Below the pieces are notes generated by a model, which was not told the origin of the DNA, searched no databases, and saw only the letters and a list, made by a program, of their open reading frames with translations. From NCBI GenBank assembly GCA_965644295.1, contig CBFFRP010000372.1, positions 57,751 to 121,750 of the forward strand: a DNA stretch of 64,000 nucleotides. Reading direction: 5' to 3'. Each line of letters opens with the position of its first letter. Position 1 is the stretch's first letter. This stretch comes from Paraphysomonas bandaiensis. Lineage: Eukaryota; Chrysophyceae. This document shows positions 23,295-34,770 of the stretch, in pieces. A program made the position numbers and the translations under genes.

Positions 23295-24099
23295 CTTACT
23301 GTTGTTCGAGGAGTCAGGGCCGGTATGAAGGCTCTATAGATTATTATTTTTCAATGGTAAAATCTATAGTAAGATAGTAAACTCGTATGCATAGAACTTA
23401 ATCAAGTAAATTGTAACGATCTGCAGACCGTCTAAATAAAGCATGATAATAGGCCATAGAACGAGGAGGCCAAGGCCGGATCTCAACGAGGATAAAAAAT
23501 TATCATGTCCATCATTCTTTCATTGTTGTCATCACTATTCTTCATTTACAGTATTCAATATAACTCTGTTAACGCTTTGTCCTTTTCTGTTAAATCAGCC
23601 CATCCTTCAATAGTAAGCTCGTGTTATAATTGCTATAATATGCTCTAGATCCTGGTTCATACGTACATACTATGTACAAGAAGTGTAATAATTGCATGAT
23701 TTGAAACATATAATATGCACAAGCTTAAGTATATACAAAAAGAGACTATTGGATAAAGTATCTAGAGAGCTGGTTATTACACAACCAATGTTGATTGTTC
23801 ACTGAAACTTTGCTACTGTGTCAAGAAATACTTGGCCTTATTGCGTTACTACACTTTGCTAATTTCAAAATTTAAAAAGCCCCATGAAAACTGTATGGTA
23901 CAGCATCCGTATTTCATTACTAGCTGTCATAAAGAAACCCTTATATCAGAGTATCTAATTGGCCAACAATAAGCAGAACTCAATACGAAATATAATCATC
24001 ACATCAAGCTGGAACTATTTACAGGTACTCTATCTTCACATTGCAACGCTACATACATAGCAATGCTAACTACATAACACTTCATTGACAAATAATATA

Positions 24100-26020
24100 C
24101 TAGCGAAACCACCCCCTGAGGCTGGGAAACATATGTTTAACATATAGCGATACTCCTCCAGTCCTAGTGGAACCCCATATTGTAGACCGAGTTGCTACTG
24201 CCTTCTCATCTTCACGCAGCCCTACCTCTTCGTCACCCACTCTGCTCTCTTGCTCTCGACAACAATCGTCTTTGATGGCTGGTCGAACAAGTCGAAGACT
24301 CCGGGCGAGAGAGGAGAGGGGCGACAGCAACAACCACGCAGCCGACCACATAATTCCTGTTATGGGATAGAGGAGTGTACGCAGGAGGGTTGAGCGACGT
24401 GGTGGAGGATCTGACCGGACAGGAGGGGAAGAATTCGCTGGCAGCCTGGCTGTAGTGGAAGTGTCGTTGGTGGACTGGGAAACGCGTATTTCATTCGTGT
24501 CGCTATCAGTCACCGCATCGCATCTGGAATCGACTTCAATTCGATGCTGATAAACAGATACATGACCATGATTTCCGAGGGAGTGAGTAGTAGACGAGGG
24601 GGCTGCAGGGGTGCAGTGTGATGGCGTCGCCGGGGTGGGGATGAAGGGACTCTCCAGCTTATGGACCATCACAGGAGATACAGCAGGTGTACTGCATGTG
24701 CTACTTGATCCTTCGATGCCGTACCTTCGGGGTGTCACTTGTGGACTCTCCTCACCTCCGCTGATACTGGAAAGCGAGTTTTGGCATGATCGGTCTCTTC
24801 CCCTACCCCCCTCCGGTAGACTTACATCAAGAGAGAGGGCAGCAGCAGCAGGAGGGCGACATCGGTCTCGACCACTTACAGACGGGAGCCGTACAGCTGG
24901 AGGGGTTGGGGGGCGAGGTGGGGCGTCGATAGAATTACTCTCTGAATCTCGTCTTACATTGATGGTTTGTCTCAAGGGCTCAGCAGTTCGCACTTGGACA
25001 ATATTAGATCGCTGTTGGTGGCGCGTATGATAACTGTGAGGTATAGAAGCCCCATCTACAGTTTTCGCACTCATACAGTGCGTAGAAGCAGGACGGCGAA
25101 ACAGAAAAGGTCTTCCTCCTATAAGTATAACGTCCCCTTCTTGTAACACCCGCCCACCACCTTTATCTGGCCCGACCATGTCTCCGTTGACCTTCGGAGG
25201 ATTGAAAGGGGAGAGGGCAACCAAGCGACACTGATTCATGCAGGTCATATGGTACATATACCACATTTGATATACACTTACCGTCGCTGTATCTTGATCA
25301 ACGACTATTCTTGCATGCGCGCTGGCCAGAGACGAAGACTTAATCCGAATATCAGCTGGGTGAGAGCTACGAATAAGAGCTAAGAACTGAAACAAACTAC
25401 AAGCACGTTGTAGTTCAATGTGAAGTACCTGCCAAATACAACATCTCCTTTAATTACAAATGCGGATCCTTCACCGCCGTCGCGCTTCTGCAGAAATAAT
25501 CTACCATATTCTTGAGTAGCCCTGTCGCCGACACTTTGATCTTCTTCGTCTTCATGACTAAGAGGAAGGGCTATGAAGGAATTAGGGACTAATTTAAGTA
25601 GATAATAATCTTTACCGCTTCTAAATCGAAAGTTTCGTCCACCAATAGTGATGACGTCACCATCATAAAGTTGGATTCTATCAGTCATCCTGATACCATT
25701 TATCTTGGGTGCATTATGGTCGGTAAGATGGCGTATAAAGCACTGCAATGTACGTTAACAACACTGTGGATACCATTACGCGCCTCACCTTTCCATTCTC
25801 GTCTGTTTGAATGTCGGCATGTTCACAGCTAATCGATGGTGATTTAACCCTTATATTGGCAGGATAATCCCTACATATTCATCAGGGTGCAAACCTGTAA
25901 TTACACCATCCAAACACACCTGCCAAACTTCAAACTTTTTTTGATATCAAAAGCGGAACTTTCAGAGCCGTCCTTGCGAAGAAGAATAATGCGACCGTAG
26001 ATTCGCTCCGGTCTTTCCAT
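24100..26020 (-). CDS. Tandem FHA-domain protein with C-terminal hydrophobic segment
   Basis: ATG at 26020; at least five exons. The first exons encode an FHA domain resembling that of Ki-67: GRIILLRKDGSESSAFDI, then KFGRDYPANIRVKSPSIS, H of CEHADI, NAPKINGIRM and DGDVITIGGRNFRFRS. A second FHA copy follows: GRLFLQKRDGGEGSAFVI, VVFGSSHPADIRIKSSSL, SAHARIVVD, NPPKVNGDMV and EGDVILIGGRPFLFRR. In copy one the phosphothreonine-binding R and S are both present (FGRDYP, SPSIS); in copy two the R is replaced by S in FGSSHP under my splice choice. The rest is Ser/Pro-rich and disordered, with a hydrophobic stretch TLLYPITGIMWSAAWLLLSP near the C terminus that may anchor the protein in a membrane. FHA domains bind phospho-Thr peptides in signalling and chromosome biology; the partner here is unknown. 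Confidence 0.8.
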
Positions 26021-26577
26021 GTAATGACTGTGTGTGTATGCAATAGATATGAACTTATGCTATTAATAATACAAGCAGATGAGAGAATTTATTATTAGTT
26101 CTGTCAATAATCCATCCTGCTAGATGATGATTTTGCTGCAGTCATGTGAGTGGTGGTCATCAGATAGTGGTCGTGTATATTAACAATCATCCCAAGAATG
26201 TTGAGTGTATGATTCAATCATACACGTACTGCAGTAAATGTGTAGGTGTACATACTCCATACTCGTAACATATGGCTGAGTACATATTGCAGCTGTAGTT
26301 CATGCAAAAAGGGTATAAAATATGGGTATTTTTTGCATGTATATGGCAGAAACCTCAACAATATGCTGTAAAATCTAGAAATTGCAAGAAAGTAGCTTGA
26401 AAATGTATTGTTTGCTGTGATCGTTGGCCGGATGAGATCTCATATCATATCCTTATAGTATATCAACAGGCCCTGTCATATACCCTCTTGAATGCACTCA
26501 TGCACCTCACCCAACTCTAATAAAAATAAAACACACATCATAACATGCACCCACCTTGCAATATAACAGTATAGAAA
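26021..26577. promoter_or_regulatory. Shared 5' region of FHA and transporter genes
   Basis: About 560 bp between divergent starts. It includes a short inverted pair of TGAATCATA-like sequences (about 26208-26226) and a Pur/Pyr-poor AT-rich stretch. Promoter role is inferred from orientation. Confidence 0.3.
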
Positions 26578-28039
26578 ATGACTGTTGACTCTATGCAGAT
26601 TGAAGCAGCCAGAGACAGCCAACAACTGCTCTCACCAGATGTGTGGAGCTGGAGTACACTCAAACCCAGCCAAATGTTTCTTCTCAAAGCTGCCTTTATA
26701 GTCGGAGGGGGAGGATTCATATACGGTTATGATATTGGTGTTATATCAGGGGCATTAAGTCAACTAGAGGAACGATTTGACTTGAACAGTGTGCAGGAGG
26801 GTCTCGTAGTGGCGTGTCTGCCACTTGGGCGTGTTTGGCTGTATTTTCGGTGGACCTCTCTGCGATTATGTTGGGAGATGGAAAACAATTATTATTCAAA
26901 ATGTCATATACATATGTGGCGCTCTTGTCATTTCAGGTGCAAATGAAATAGAAGTTATATATATCGGTCGTTTCATTGTTGGCATTGGAACCGCCCTCTC
27001 AGGCATTGCAGATGTTCCTTATCTAACAGAAATATCGCCACCTCAATACCGTGGTAGACTATCATCTGCCTACGAATTCCTTGCAGTTGTAGGCATACTG
27101 GGATCTTTTATAGTGAATTTGATGTTGAGAGGAATGGATGGTGGCTGGAGAGTGCTCTTCGCAGTTCCAGCAATATTTGCATTCATGCAAGCAGTATTTA
27201 TGTCCTATTTACCGGAGTCTCCTAAGTGGCTTATTCAGAATGGGATGGAAATGAAGGGTCGTGCTGCCCTACAGCTGGCTCTTGACACAGACGAAGCGGT
27301 TGAGAGCAGATATCGAGAGATTGTTGACTCTCACCACCACTCCAATGACGTCACCTCGGACTTCAAGGAGGCCTTCAAAAATGTTACATATGAGTACCGT
27401 GCGGTATTTGCATGCATCGCAGTGCTAATGTTCTTTCAGCAGTTTACCGGTGGAGTTGTCGTTCGAAACTATGCCCCTGTTATTTTCAAAAATGCTGGCT
27501 TTGGGGAAAAGGCCTCCCTCACATTTACCGTGGTGTTGGGCGTTGTGAAGGTTGTAGCTGTTGGATGGTCGATTTATAATGTAGATCTAGTGGGCAGGAA
27601 AAAACTGCTTTTACTTGGATTGACAGTGATGACATGTGGGCAGGTAACCTTATTTGTGGCCTTCGCCGTGGGATACGGACAGAATATTGGTGTGTTCGTT
27701 GTGGGGTGCTCAATGATCCTGGGAGGTTTTAGCATTGGACTGGGGCCTGTGACATGGCTTTTGCAGAGTGAAATGTTTCCCACTATCATACGAGGAAGAG
27801 CCATGGGACTCTCGGTAGTAACTAGAAACCTCTCAGAATTCATGGTCAACTTTGCTTTCCTACCTCTCGTAGACACTATTCACGATGCGGGAACGTTCTT
27901 TTTTTTCTTTACAATGTGTGTATGTGCTCTACTCTTCACGCGCACTTTCATAGTCGAAACTAAACAAAAAGAACCTCCAGAAATTCTTAGTGACTTTGAG
28001 AAAAATTTCAATGAAAAAAGTAAGCTATGTAATAGCTAA
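26578..28039 (+). CDS. MFS sugar/myo-inositol transporter, interrupted by one frameshift
   Basis: ATG at 26578. The N-terminal frame encodes the cytosolic tail and TM1 with the sugar-porter motif GGFIYGYDIGVISGAL, then LVVACLPLG. At about 26825-26832 (CTTGGGCGTG) the homology jumps to another frame, which continues VFGCIFGGPLCDYVGRWKT to the stop at 28037-28039. Family motifs after the break include PESPKWLI, QQFTGGVVVRNYAPVIF, DLVGRKKLLLLG and GPVTWLLQSEMFPTIIRGRA. Apart from the shift the protein is complete, about 485 residues with 12 membrane spans. It resembles proton-coupled myo-inositol or hexose transporters of the plasma membrane. No splice sites flank the break, so it is either a sequencing error or a recent inactivating single-base indel. 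QQFTGGVVV replaces the usual QQxSGINAV, so substrate choice is uncertain. Confidence 0.82.
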
Positions 28040-28463
28040 TTGGTATTTTGTGTGTAGATCGTTATCTAACAATAGTATTGCAATATATTTTTCCCTATCC
28101 CTGGTACATTTTCTTGCTCTAGCTTTCGTCTGGGAGTATACATCTAAGATCTAAGCTATTTTGTTAGTAAGAGCTAATTGCAGTTAATTGCAATTATAAT
28201 TGCGCGAGCTATAACTTATAATTGCAATTTAATTGCTAAAAAACACTTGCAACTAAATTGCAATTGCTACGCTGCTCTGATACTTATATACTCATGGATG
28301 CAGGAATAACAGGTGATCATATGAATAAGAACTGTGAAAGTGGAGCGACCGATATTCACTAAATATTTGGATATATATACCATATACCAGCTATATAAAG
28401 CGAATTGTAATAACTCTTCTTTATTAGGAGTGTGTATTGTATATATTATATATGTATAAACTT
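28040..28463. repeat. Intergenic region with AATTGCAATT palindrome cluster
   Basis: Between about 28168 and 28266 the short sequence TTGCAATT and its reverse complement occur repeatedly (TTAATTGCAATTATAATTGC and further copies), giving many alternative hairpins. The rest of the interval is AT-rich with no gene. Confidence 0.4.
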
Positions 28464-28596
28464 CAGGGCTAGGAAACAATATAATGCAATACTATTGTTA
28501 GAGAGCGTTCAATCAATACTATTGATGGACATTTTAAGCAGGCCCAACAATACAATTACAATATATTGCAATTCAATATATTGTTTCCTAGCCCTG
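28464..28596. mobile_element. 133 bp hAT-like palindromic MITE with CAGGGCTAGG ends
   Basis: The element begins CAGGGCTAGGAAACAATAT and ends in its exact inverse, with most of the interior also nearly self-complementary. A related copy starts at 35396 (CAGGGCTATGGAACAATAT) beside a hAT transposase relic and shares the internal sequence CAATACTATTGTTAGA and CAACAATACAATTACAATAT. This indicates a non-autonomous family mobilised by that transposase type. Target duplications are not clear. Confidence 0.65.
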
Positions 28597-28858
28597 CTAT
28601 ATAGTCTATGTTATATATAACCCTAATCGCAGACTCAGGCATAGTAGCTAGCACAAGGTCAACATAGCACTCCACATAGCAATGTGTTTCGTATGCTATT
28701 ACTATGTGTCTAGATATGAAATCTCGGCATAGGCAGAGGAACTATTGCTACAAAAACGAAAGAAGAGAATGGATTGCGGTAAGGGTCATTCTTAGCTTGT
28801 TAACAGACAGTGCAGCTGCTATTTAACATTGGACAAGGGATTATACTTTCGCCACTAT
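28597..28858. other. 3' intergenic region of uL2 gene
   Basis: Short AT-rich interval after the MITE; no feature seen. Confidence 0.4.
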
Positions 28859-29736
28859 TTAAACTTCATCGGTTCTGACGGATCCTCTGAGTCTGCCGGT
28901 GCGTCTGGCGGCGATCTGACCGACCTTGGCACCAGCGCATGTGACGCGGCTGATAGTGCCGGGCTTACCCATGTGCTGCTGGTTACCACCACCGTGGGGA
29001 TGGTCAACGGGGTTCATCGCAACACCTCTCACCTATAAATGGACGCATAGAAGTCAGTCAAGCAAAACGAACTGTAACTTATGAGTGAATACTCACAATT
29101 GGCCACTCGTTTCTCTTGGCCTTGTACTTGTGGAAAGCGCGACCAGCCTTGAGGATGGGCTTGTCGGTGCGCCCGCCACCAGCAACAATACCAACAGTAG
29201 CTCTGCAAAGGTTGCTGAAAGTTCTCTTGGACCCAGATGGCATTCTTACACGAGTGGTTCCCTTATCGGCGTCCTGGGCGATGATAACACAGTAGTTACC
29301 AGAGGCCTTGGCAACCTTGCCGAGGTCACCGATCTTAGACTCAACGTTGCAGATAACAGTACCCTCGGGAAGTTCGCTCAAAGGCAAGACATTGCCAATA
29401 GCAAGAGTAGCTGAATATGCTGTGAGAGAGATACAGTTAATTTTAAATTGACGTACCTTTCTTTCCAGCGTAAATAAACTGGCCAGTGTACAGACCCTCA
29501 GGAGCGACAAGAGTAGTGGTCACCTTCTTAAACCTGTAGGGGTCCTTGAACTGAACTCTACAGATAGGAGCACCACGTCCTTTATCGTGAAGGATCTCTG
29601 TGACGATACCCTTAGCATATCCATTGCGCTCGGCAAAATCAGCTCTCTTATATTTGCAAGCTCCCTTGCGACCCACAGTATGGGACCTGAAAATAGAGCC
29701 CTTTCCTTTTCTCTGACCGCGAATGACCTTTCCCAT
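28859..29736 (-). CDS. RPL8: Cytosolic large-subunit ribosomal protein uL2 (L8e)
   Basis: Three exons (29736-29457, 29419-29097, 29032-28859) with introns of 37 and 64 nt give 258 residues, the normal size for eukaryotic uL2. The start [19 protein letters not shown], the middle [20 protein letters not shown] and the conserved C-terminal [17 protein letters not shown] loop are all clear. The last of these holds the histidine that sits close to the peptidyl-transferase centre. Codons are notably C-rich at third positions compared with the other genes here, as expected for a highly expressed gene. It stands back to back with a coiled-coil gene 230 bp away. Confidence 0.97.
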
Positions 29737-29963
29737 TACCGATATATATTGGGCGAATATGAATTCCAGCCACCTTTAACTTGTTCAGTGTTACATCCCC
29801 ATCTCCAGCCAGTCTCCTTCTATGTTTTTTTCACCATCAACACCACAAAATCTTCAGCAGTCACATTGAAAACTGAAAATATTTTGTGGGACAGTTTGTT
29901 GTGTGTAACTGCTGCTCGTGATGGTGGATAAAATATCCGTTAGCGTAAGTTACTTCATGCAAC

Positions 29964-31433
29964 ATGTTTGGAAGCAACCGTGTGCTCAGTAATCCATCCA
30001 TTCTTCCTCTAAACTGGGAGCTGCGAGTTAACAAACAAGAGATCAAACAGCCAAGTGAAGTGTGTAATTTGTGACCTTAATCAAGTTGAGAAGATGATTG
30101 CAGAAGATAAAGAAAATATCCGACCGCTACAGGCATCAAACAACGGCAAGTTCTATACTGGCAAGAGGACAGGGTTTACCTCACTCTTGAAGGAGGCAAC
30201 AGCCGAGGTTCAGGATGATATTGACCGAAAGACCGCTGTGCGAAGCCAATGCAAAGATATATCTAATATGGTGGAGAAATTATGCTCTGATTTTGAGATG
30301 GAGGATAGAGGTAAGGTATATAATATCGACTGAGTACTTTAACTGAAACCACTAGATTTTAAGTACGCCAAAGATGTTGAACAAACTGAAAAAGAAATGG
30401 CTAAAGAACTTGATGAAATGCGGAAAGCTGAAGAGAAAAATAATGAGTCTGCTGCGTTGAAGCTCGCAATTGAGGAGCGCAGGGCGCAAATGGTGAGGGC
30501 ACAAGCAAAGAGGGACATGGAGTGCAAAGATGCGGAGTTTGCCCGTCTCTCTATTCTCCATGACATCGATAGTGATTTCAAACTTGAAGAAAAGTGTAAA
30601 GATGATGAAGCTTATGCACTGAAAGTAAGCATTTTATGCGAATTACATTCCAGATGTAAATTGACTGTTCTAAATAGGTCAAAAAGGAGATAGAGGACGA
30701 GCTTCTTGCGGAAGAACTAGCTGCACAAGAGCGAGAAGAATATGAGACCATGTCAGCCAGAAGGCGTGAGCTTGAGCTTAACGACTATGCAATGGCAAAA
30801 GAAGAACAGGAACGTATTTCAAAAGAACTCAGCAAAGAGGCTGAAATTTTATCTGCACGGGATTTCGATATTGCAAGGGAGGTGCAGAGCAATATCACCT
30901 TGCATTATGTAAAGAACAAGGAGCAACAGGAAAAGGAAGACCGAATGCTTGCGAAAAAGTTGATTACTAAATCGGCACGGGAGAGTTACGAAGCTGACAA
31001 GCGTGCTGAAATTTTATCTAGTGTGGACCTGTGCAGCACTGCCTCAATAGCAGCACAATGGAAAGATGCGGAGGCCGACATCCAAAACGTCATGGGGGGT
31101 ATATGCATCACCGTCCTACTTCCTCACCTGCAAGATCTGAAAATAACTACACCAAAGTCCTATGTTGTGGATATTGAGGCGAAGCGAATGGTAATGGCCG
31201 GGGACCGGCACGCAACTCCCGCCAATACTTCTTACCGAGCTGAGTTTGAAATTAGAGGACGAGATGTCAAGCTGTCCAAAAGTGATATGAACTATAACTA
31301 CTCATCTGAAACCGGATTGTTACATATTTACTTGGAAAGTATTCATGTGGACTCAGATCAAGAAGAGAAATCTGAAAGAGGAAGTGCACTCTCCGCTATT
31401 CGAAAAAGTTTTTCTCGGATGTTGAGCAAATAA
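29964..31433 (+). CDS. Coiled-coil protein with C-terminal beta-rich (CS/Hsp20-like) segment
   Basis: Predicted exons begin at ATG 29964, with a first intron at about 30055-30103 (49 nt) and two more near 30312-30354 and 30625-30678. The N-terminal 60 residues are polar and start MFGSNRVLSNPSILPLNW. Most of the remainder is a Glu/Lys/Ala-rich charged helix with repeated short units such as AREVQSNITLHYVKNKEQQ, which recall the N-terminal region of CCDC50-type adaptors. The last 110 residues (from GGICITVLLPHLQDLKI to YSSETGLLHIYLESIH) alternate as beta strands and could be a CS/alpha-crystallin-like fold. The tail is Ser-rich and basic (AIRKSFSRMLSK). No catalytic motif is present. The family assignment is weak; a ubiquitin- or chaperone-linked adaptor is possible. 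Confidence 0.7.
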
Positions 31434-31806
31434 AACACCCACGAAATTAAAACTACGATTTGATTCGTAGGTTGTTTCTCGTTATTAAGTGAGCTATTGT
31501 TGTCTGGAGTTTGATCGCTCAGTTTGGTAGTAGCTTATATGAAGTATTGTAACTAAGTATATGTTGGATGCACATATAATACATCGATAACAGTATGCAC
31601 AAGCCAGATTAAGTAAGTTAATAGCTGGAACTATGATTGCTGGGTACTTAGGAGAAAGGAGAGAACAGATGCAGTAGCTAACTTGAGCCTCGCCACGCTT
31701 GGTTCGAATATTAGGACAGAGTACAATTATTAACATAGTTGCTGTACCCTAATGCAGCATTTATGAACGAACATGATTAAAACATACTAAATAAAAAAAT
31801 CAAAAG
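31434..31806. other. Convergent intergenic region
   Basis: AT-rich sequence between two convergent gene ends; no further feature supported. Confidence 0.4.
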
Positions 31807-32208
31807 TCAGCGCTGTAAGTTACACAGTAATTTATCCTTGTTATGGCTTGGAAGTAAAAGCGTACGACTTCGAGATGACGCCATAGCAGATAATTCTGGA
31901 ATGAAGCTTCCGTCTGTGATTCTGGGGCCCTCAACAACGAACCGCCGATAACGTTCTGAAGCTGGTGATGGTGTAGACAGCACTTGACTTCTTTCCTTGC
32001 GCATCAATTTCGCCGCTCGTTCAGGAGAGTTACAAAGTTTCGGTATGACACCGCTATCCGGATATACTGCTCTCTTTATCACTGTCTTATCTGCAATAGA
32101 TTCCCTAGAGTTCAAAACAACTCCATTGAAGAGAAAATAGTTTCGAGGAATTCCAGACTTTCTTGTTTCATCATCACAGAGATTGACTGGCGGTTTCTTA
32201 CTTGTCAT
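31807..32208 (-). CDS. Small basic protein of unknown function
   Basis: Single ORF of 133 residues. It is basic and Ser/Arg-rich, with a central segment NSPERAAKLMRKERSQV predicted helical and a proline-containing PSPASERYRRFVVEGPRI stretch. No signal peptide, membrane span or known domain is visible. The codon composition and intact frame between AT-rich flanks make a real gene likely, but the product is not recognised. A (TC)n/(TA)n microsatellite lies just upstream of its start. Confidence 0.5.
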   Translation of the reverse strand: MTSKKPPVNLCDDETRKSGIPRNYFLFNGVVLNSRESIADKTVIKRAVYPDSGVIPKLCNSPERAAKLMRKERSQVLSTPSPASERYRRFVVEGPRITDGSFIPELSAMASSRSRTLLLPSHNKDKLLCNLQR

Positions 32209-32705
32209 GCTGTAAGATGAGATCTGATATGATAGATTAATATAGCCGCATACTGTTCACAGTTTCATGGGTGGATATTCTCTCTCTCTCTCTATATATA
32301 TATGCATTACATTTATATAGAGAGGGAGCGTGGAGTATGTGCGTGCGCTGCATGCAGCAAGCAGCAGTTCATAACTGATATGGCGGGGTATGTACGAAGT
32401 ATTCCATAGAGCAATACAGCACATACTTCATCATTATCAAGAGAAATCACCCGTTTTTCGTTGTTTGCGACATCAAAAAAGCAGAATACAACACAAAAAA
32501 CATGACTTTTTAGCCTGAATGTCTGGGTATATGGTATATGCATGCCTATCTCTGCACATACATATATCTCCATATATACAGTATATATGGTTCAGATGAC
32601 CCTCACATGTATATATGTATATATATATATATATATATATGCCACTCTGAGTTAGTTTGGAAGATGATTTAACCAAGTCATTTACAAACAGCACATCACT
32701 TCACA
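32209..32705. repeat. Intergenic region with (TC)n and (TA)n microsatellites
   Basis: A TCTC run followed by TA repeats lies at about 32280-32303, and a (TA)n tract at about 32617-32641. The interval separates the divergent small basic gene and PIG-T gene and probably holds both promoters. Confidence 0.5.
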
Positions 32706-34462
32706 ATGCTGTTAGCATCACTCCTTCTCCTCCTCCTAACCCCTCTATCTCCCTCCCTCTCCTCCTCTATACAGTCTTATCGTCTATTAGACGGATCTCT
32801 GTATAATCGATACATATACTCAACTAATATCACCCTTAAAAGATCATGTCATCATCTACCATACACACAACCCGCATGCATATCCTCCCATGCAACTGCT
32901 GGATATATGGGGGACCTGTTATCTGCTGCTGAGGTACAGTTGCATGTATAGTGTACTATCAGTGAGTGTTGTTGTCATTAATTAGTGTTGATTACTAATT
33001 GTTTATACAGTTTAAACGTATGGAATTCAGCTTTACTGGTGGAAAGTGGAGAAGTGGCTGGGGTAACTCTGTCGTTCCCGTTCCACCAGGTACTATCACC
33101 ATGGCAATAGTTCCATATGTGCTCACAAATGTGATTTAGTTGGAGGATTAATGCTTCTATATTATGGAAACAACACTGTGATGCGGGGAGCTATTGAGGA
33201 AGATGTGTCACGGAGCTGGTAAGTACTACATAGCCTTTTTTGGTACATTACTCAGAGTAACATGTTCTGGTCGCTGTGTAGGCGAAGTATAACTTCGTTG
33301 GTATGTACTGCCTCCGATTCGCATAGACGCAGTGTGAAGATATTTCCTGTACCTACAGCACGAAATGATGCTTCTACTGGGGTTGCAGTTCAGTCCCCCT
33401 CGAGACACATTTGTGTTCAGGGCATGCAAAATGTGCTTGCCCTTCTCCCTGCACAGTTGCAGAGAGTCGACCCTCTCGTGTTTGTCCGATCACCCTGGCA
33501 AACGCTTACAATACGTGTAGAGAGGGACAAGGACTACTGTTCTCGCTCAGATGGTGGTTTCCGAGGGGTGCAGGAAGTGTGTTTACAAACGATTGTTATG
33601 GAAGTGGAGATGGGACTTGTAAATAGAGAGGGAGCGATTCAATTGGAAACCACTAAAGTAGAACACAAAGGCGTGAAATGGGCTAGTGCCAATTCTTCTG
33701 TGGCACTGAATATTGCTGAGGTCCATAGAGATGTTATTGACTCCCGTGGCTTGGGCGTTATTGTGCGGACGGAAGTTGCAAACACGAATAAAGATACTGC
33801 TATCGAAGTGCTACTGTACGAGCCGATCCCTGATTTTCTTCGTGTAATGCTAAGGAAGGCGGAGATCCATGTCTATCCTTCAGAATCTAGTTTTGGAGTT
33901 GGAGTTGGAGGTGTCGGCATGTTAGGAGTTGCACCTGCCCTCTGCTCACAAAATATTGAGCCACTAGCACCGCAAAAAGTTTGGATGGAAGCAGAAGTAT
34001 GCCGCACAGTATCTGCGTTCTCCTCGATCCCTTCGTTGGTATTTCGGTTGATTGTTCCGGCATCAGCTCGGGCCACAATATATCTTCCATATGAAAAGAG
34101 GTTTGTATCCCGTGAACTTCAACCGACGGACGCGAGCCGAGGGATGGATACGCCTTCCGCAGCGGTTCTGTACAGAAAGATAACTGCATCTGCACCCCAC
34201 GGAAAATGGCAAACACTATTCACCGATCCGGAAACTGTCACTGTACCATTTCCAGATGCCAGTATGCCTTTCAATGTTATTACACTGGTACCGTAGTTCT
34301 TGTATATTCACATTATAGTTTTTTAAACTTCTCCGTTTTATTTTGCAGGCAAGTACTGTGTCGGCGCTTCTTTTCGGGTCTATGATTAACGTACTCATCA
34401 GAAAGAGCAGTCTGTCAAATATAGACCCTGTTACCGTAGAGTTTGCCAGAAAGCAGCAGTAA
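32706..34462 (+). CDS. PIGT: GPI transamidase subunit PIG-T (Gpi16)
   Basis: Exon 1 (32706-32933) encodes a Leu-rich signal peptide (MLLASLLLLLLTPLSPSLSS). Later exons restore FKRMEFSFTGGKWRSGWG, the GGLMLLYYGNNTVMRG segment and, from about 33281, a long lumenal domain ending MPFNVITL. A last exon encodes ASTVSALLFGSMINVLIRKS and the stop at 34460-34462. The single C-terminal membrane helix and short cytosolic tail, together with the PFNVI-x-L-x-x-T-V-x-A-L-x-FGS pattern, are typical of PIG-T. The predicted protein is shorter than human PIG-T (578 residues). In the ER, PIG-T holds together the GPI transamidase, which cleaves a C-terminal signal and attaches a GPI anchor. Four introns of about 40-80 nt are predicted. 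Confidence 0.85.
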
Positions 34463-34542
34463 ACGATATATGATGCCAAGTAGCAAGGAAAAGTATTACG
34501 AGGTAGTGTCACAGGTGAGCAGCCCCATGTAGCAGCAGATCG

Positions 34543-34770
34543 ATGATGAAAGTACTAACTGCTAATCTTCTCTCTGACTGTTCTCAACAAGACAGTGGAG
34601 ACATTAATGTACCTCTGAGATCTGCTGCTATTAAAGTGTGTGTCTGGATAACATATTTATTAACTCTCGTCATAGCAGGATCTTTGCTTTTGTTGAACTT
34701 CTCACACACGGCACTTCGGTTGCGTTTGAAGGGCTCAGAGTTATACTTACCTGAGTTTATGTGGACGTGA
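34543..34770 (+). CDS. Possible small single-span membrane protein
   Basis: An ORF of 75 residues starts 80 bp after the PIG-T stop on the same strand. It has one strong membrane helix (VCVWITYLLTLVIAGSLLLL) followed by a short basic segment. An upstream exon starting at ATG 34473 with a GTGAGC donor at 34515 is tempting but does not give a matching phase to the best acceptor, so the start is unsettled. No family is recognised. It may be a small ER membrane subunit or an alternative exon; confidence is low. Confidence 0.35.
   Translation: MMKVLTANLLSDCSQQDSGDINVPLRSAAIKVCVWITYLLTLVIAGSLLLLNFSHTALRLRLKGSELYLPEFMWT

Larger units (their letters stand above)
22714..24099. other. Intergenic region with two palindromic elements
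   Basis: Upstream region of the MscS gene. It holds (TA)-rich microsatellite tracts near 22800-22860 and the two palindromic elements listed separately. No gene is supported. Confidence 0.45.

Noticed and set aside
24611-25030. Plus-strand ORF of 139 codons opposite the FHA gene
   Set aside because: Composition mirrors the Ser/Pro-rich coding strand; no domain.
31690-31715. TGGTTCGAATATTAGG resembling a tRNA B box
   Set aside because: No matching acceptor, D or anticodon arms could be drawn around it.
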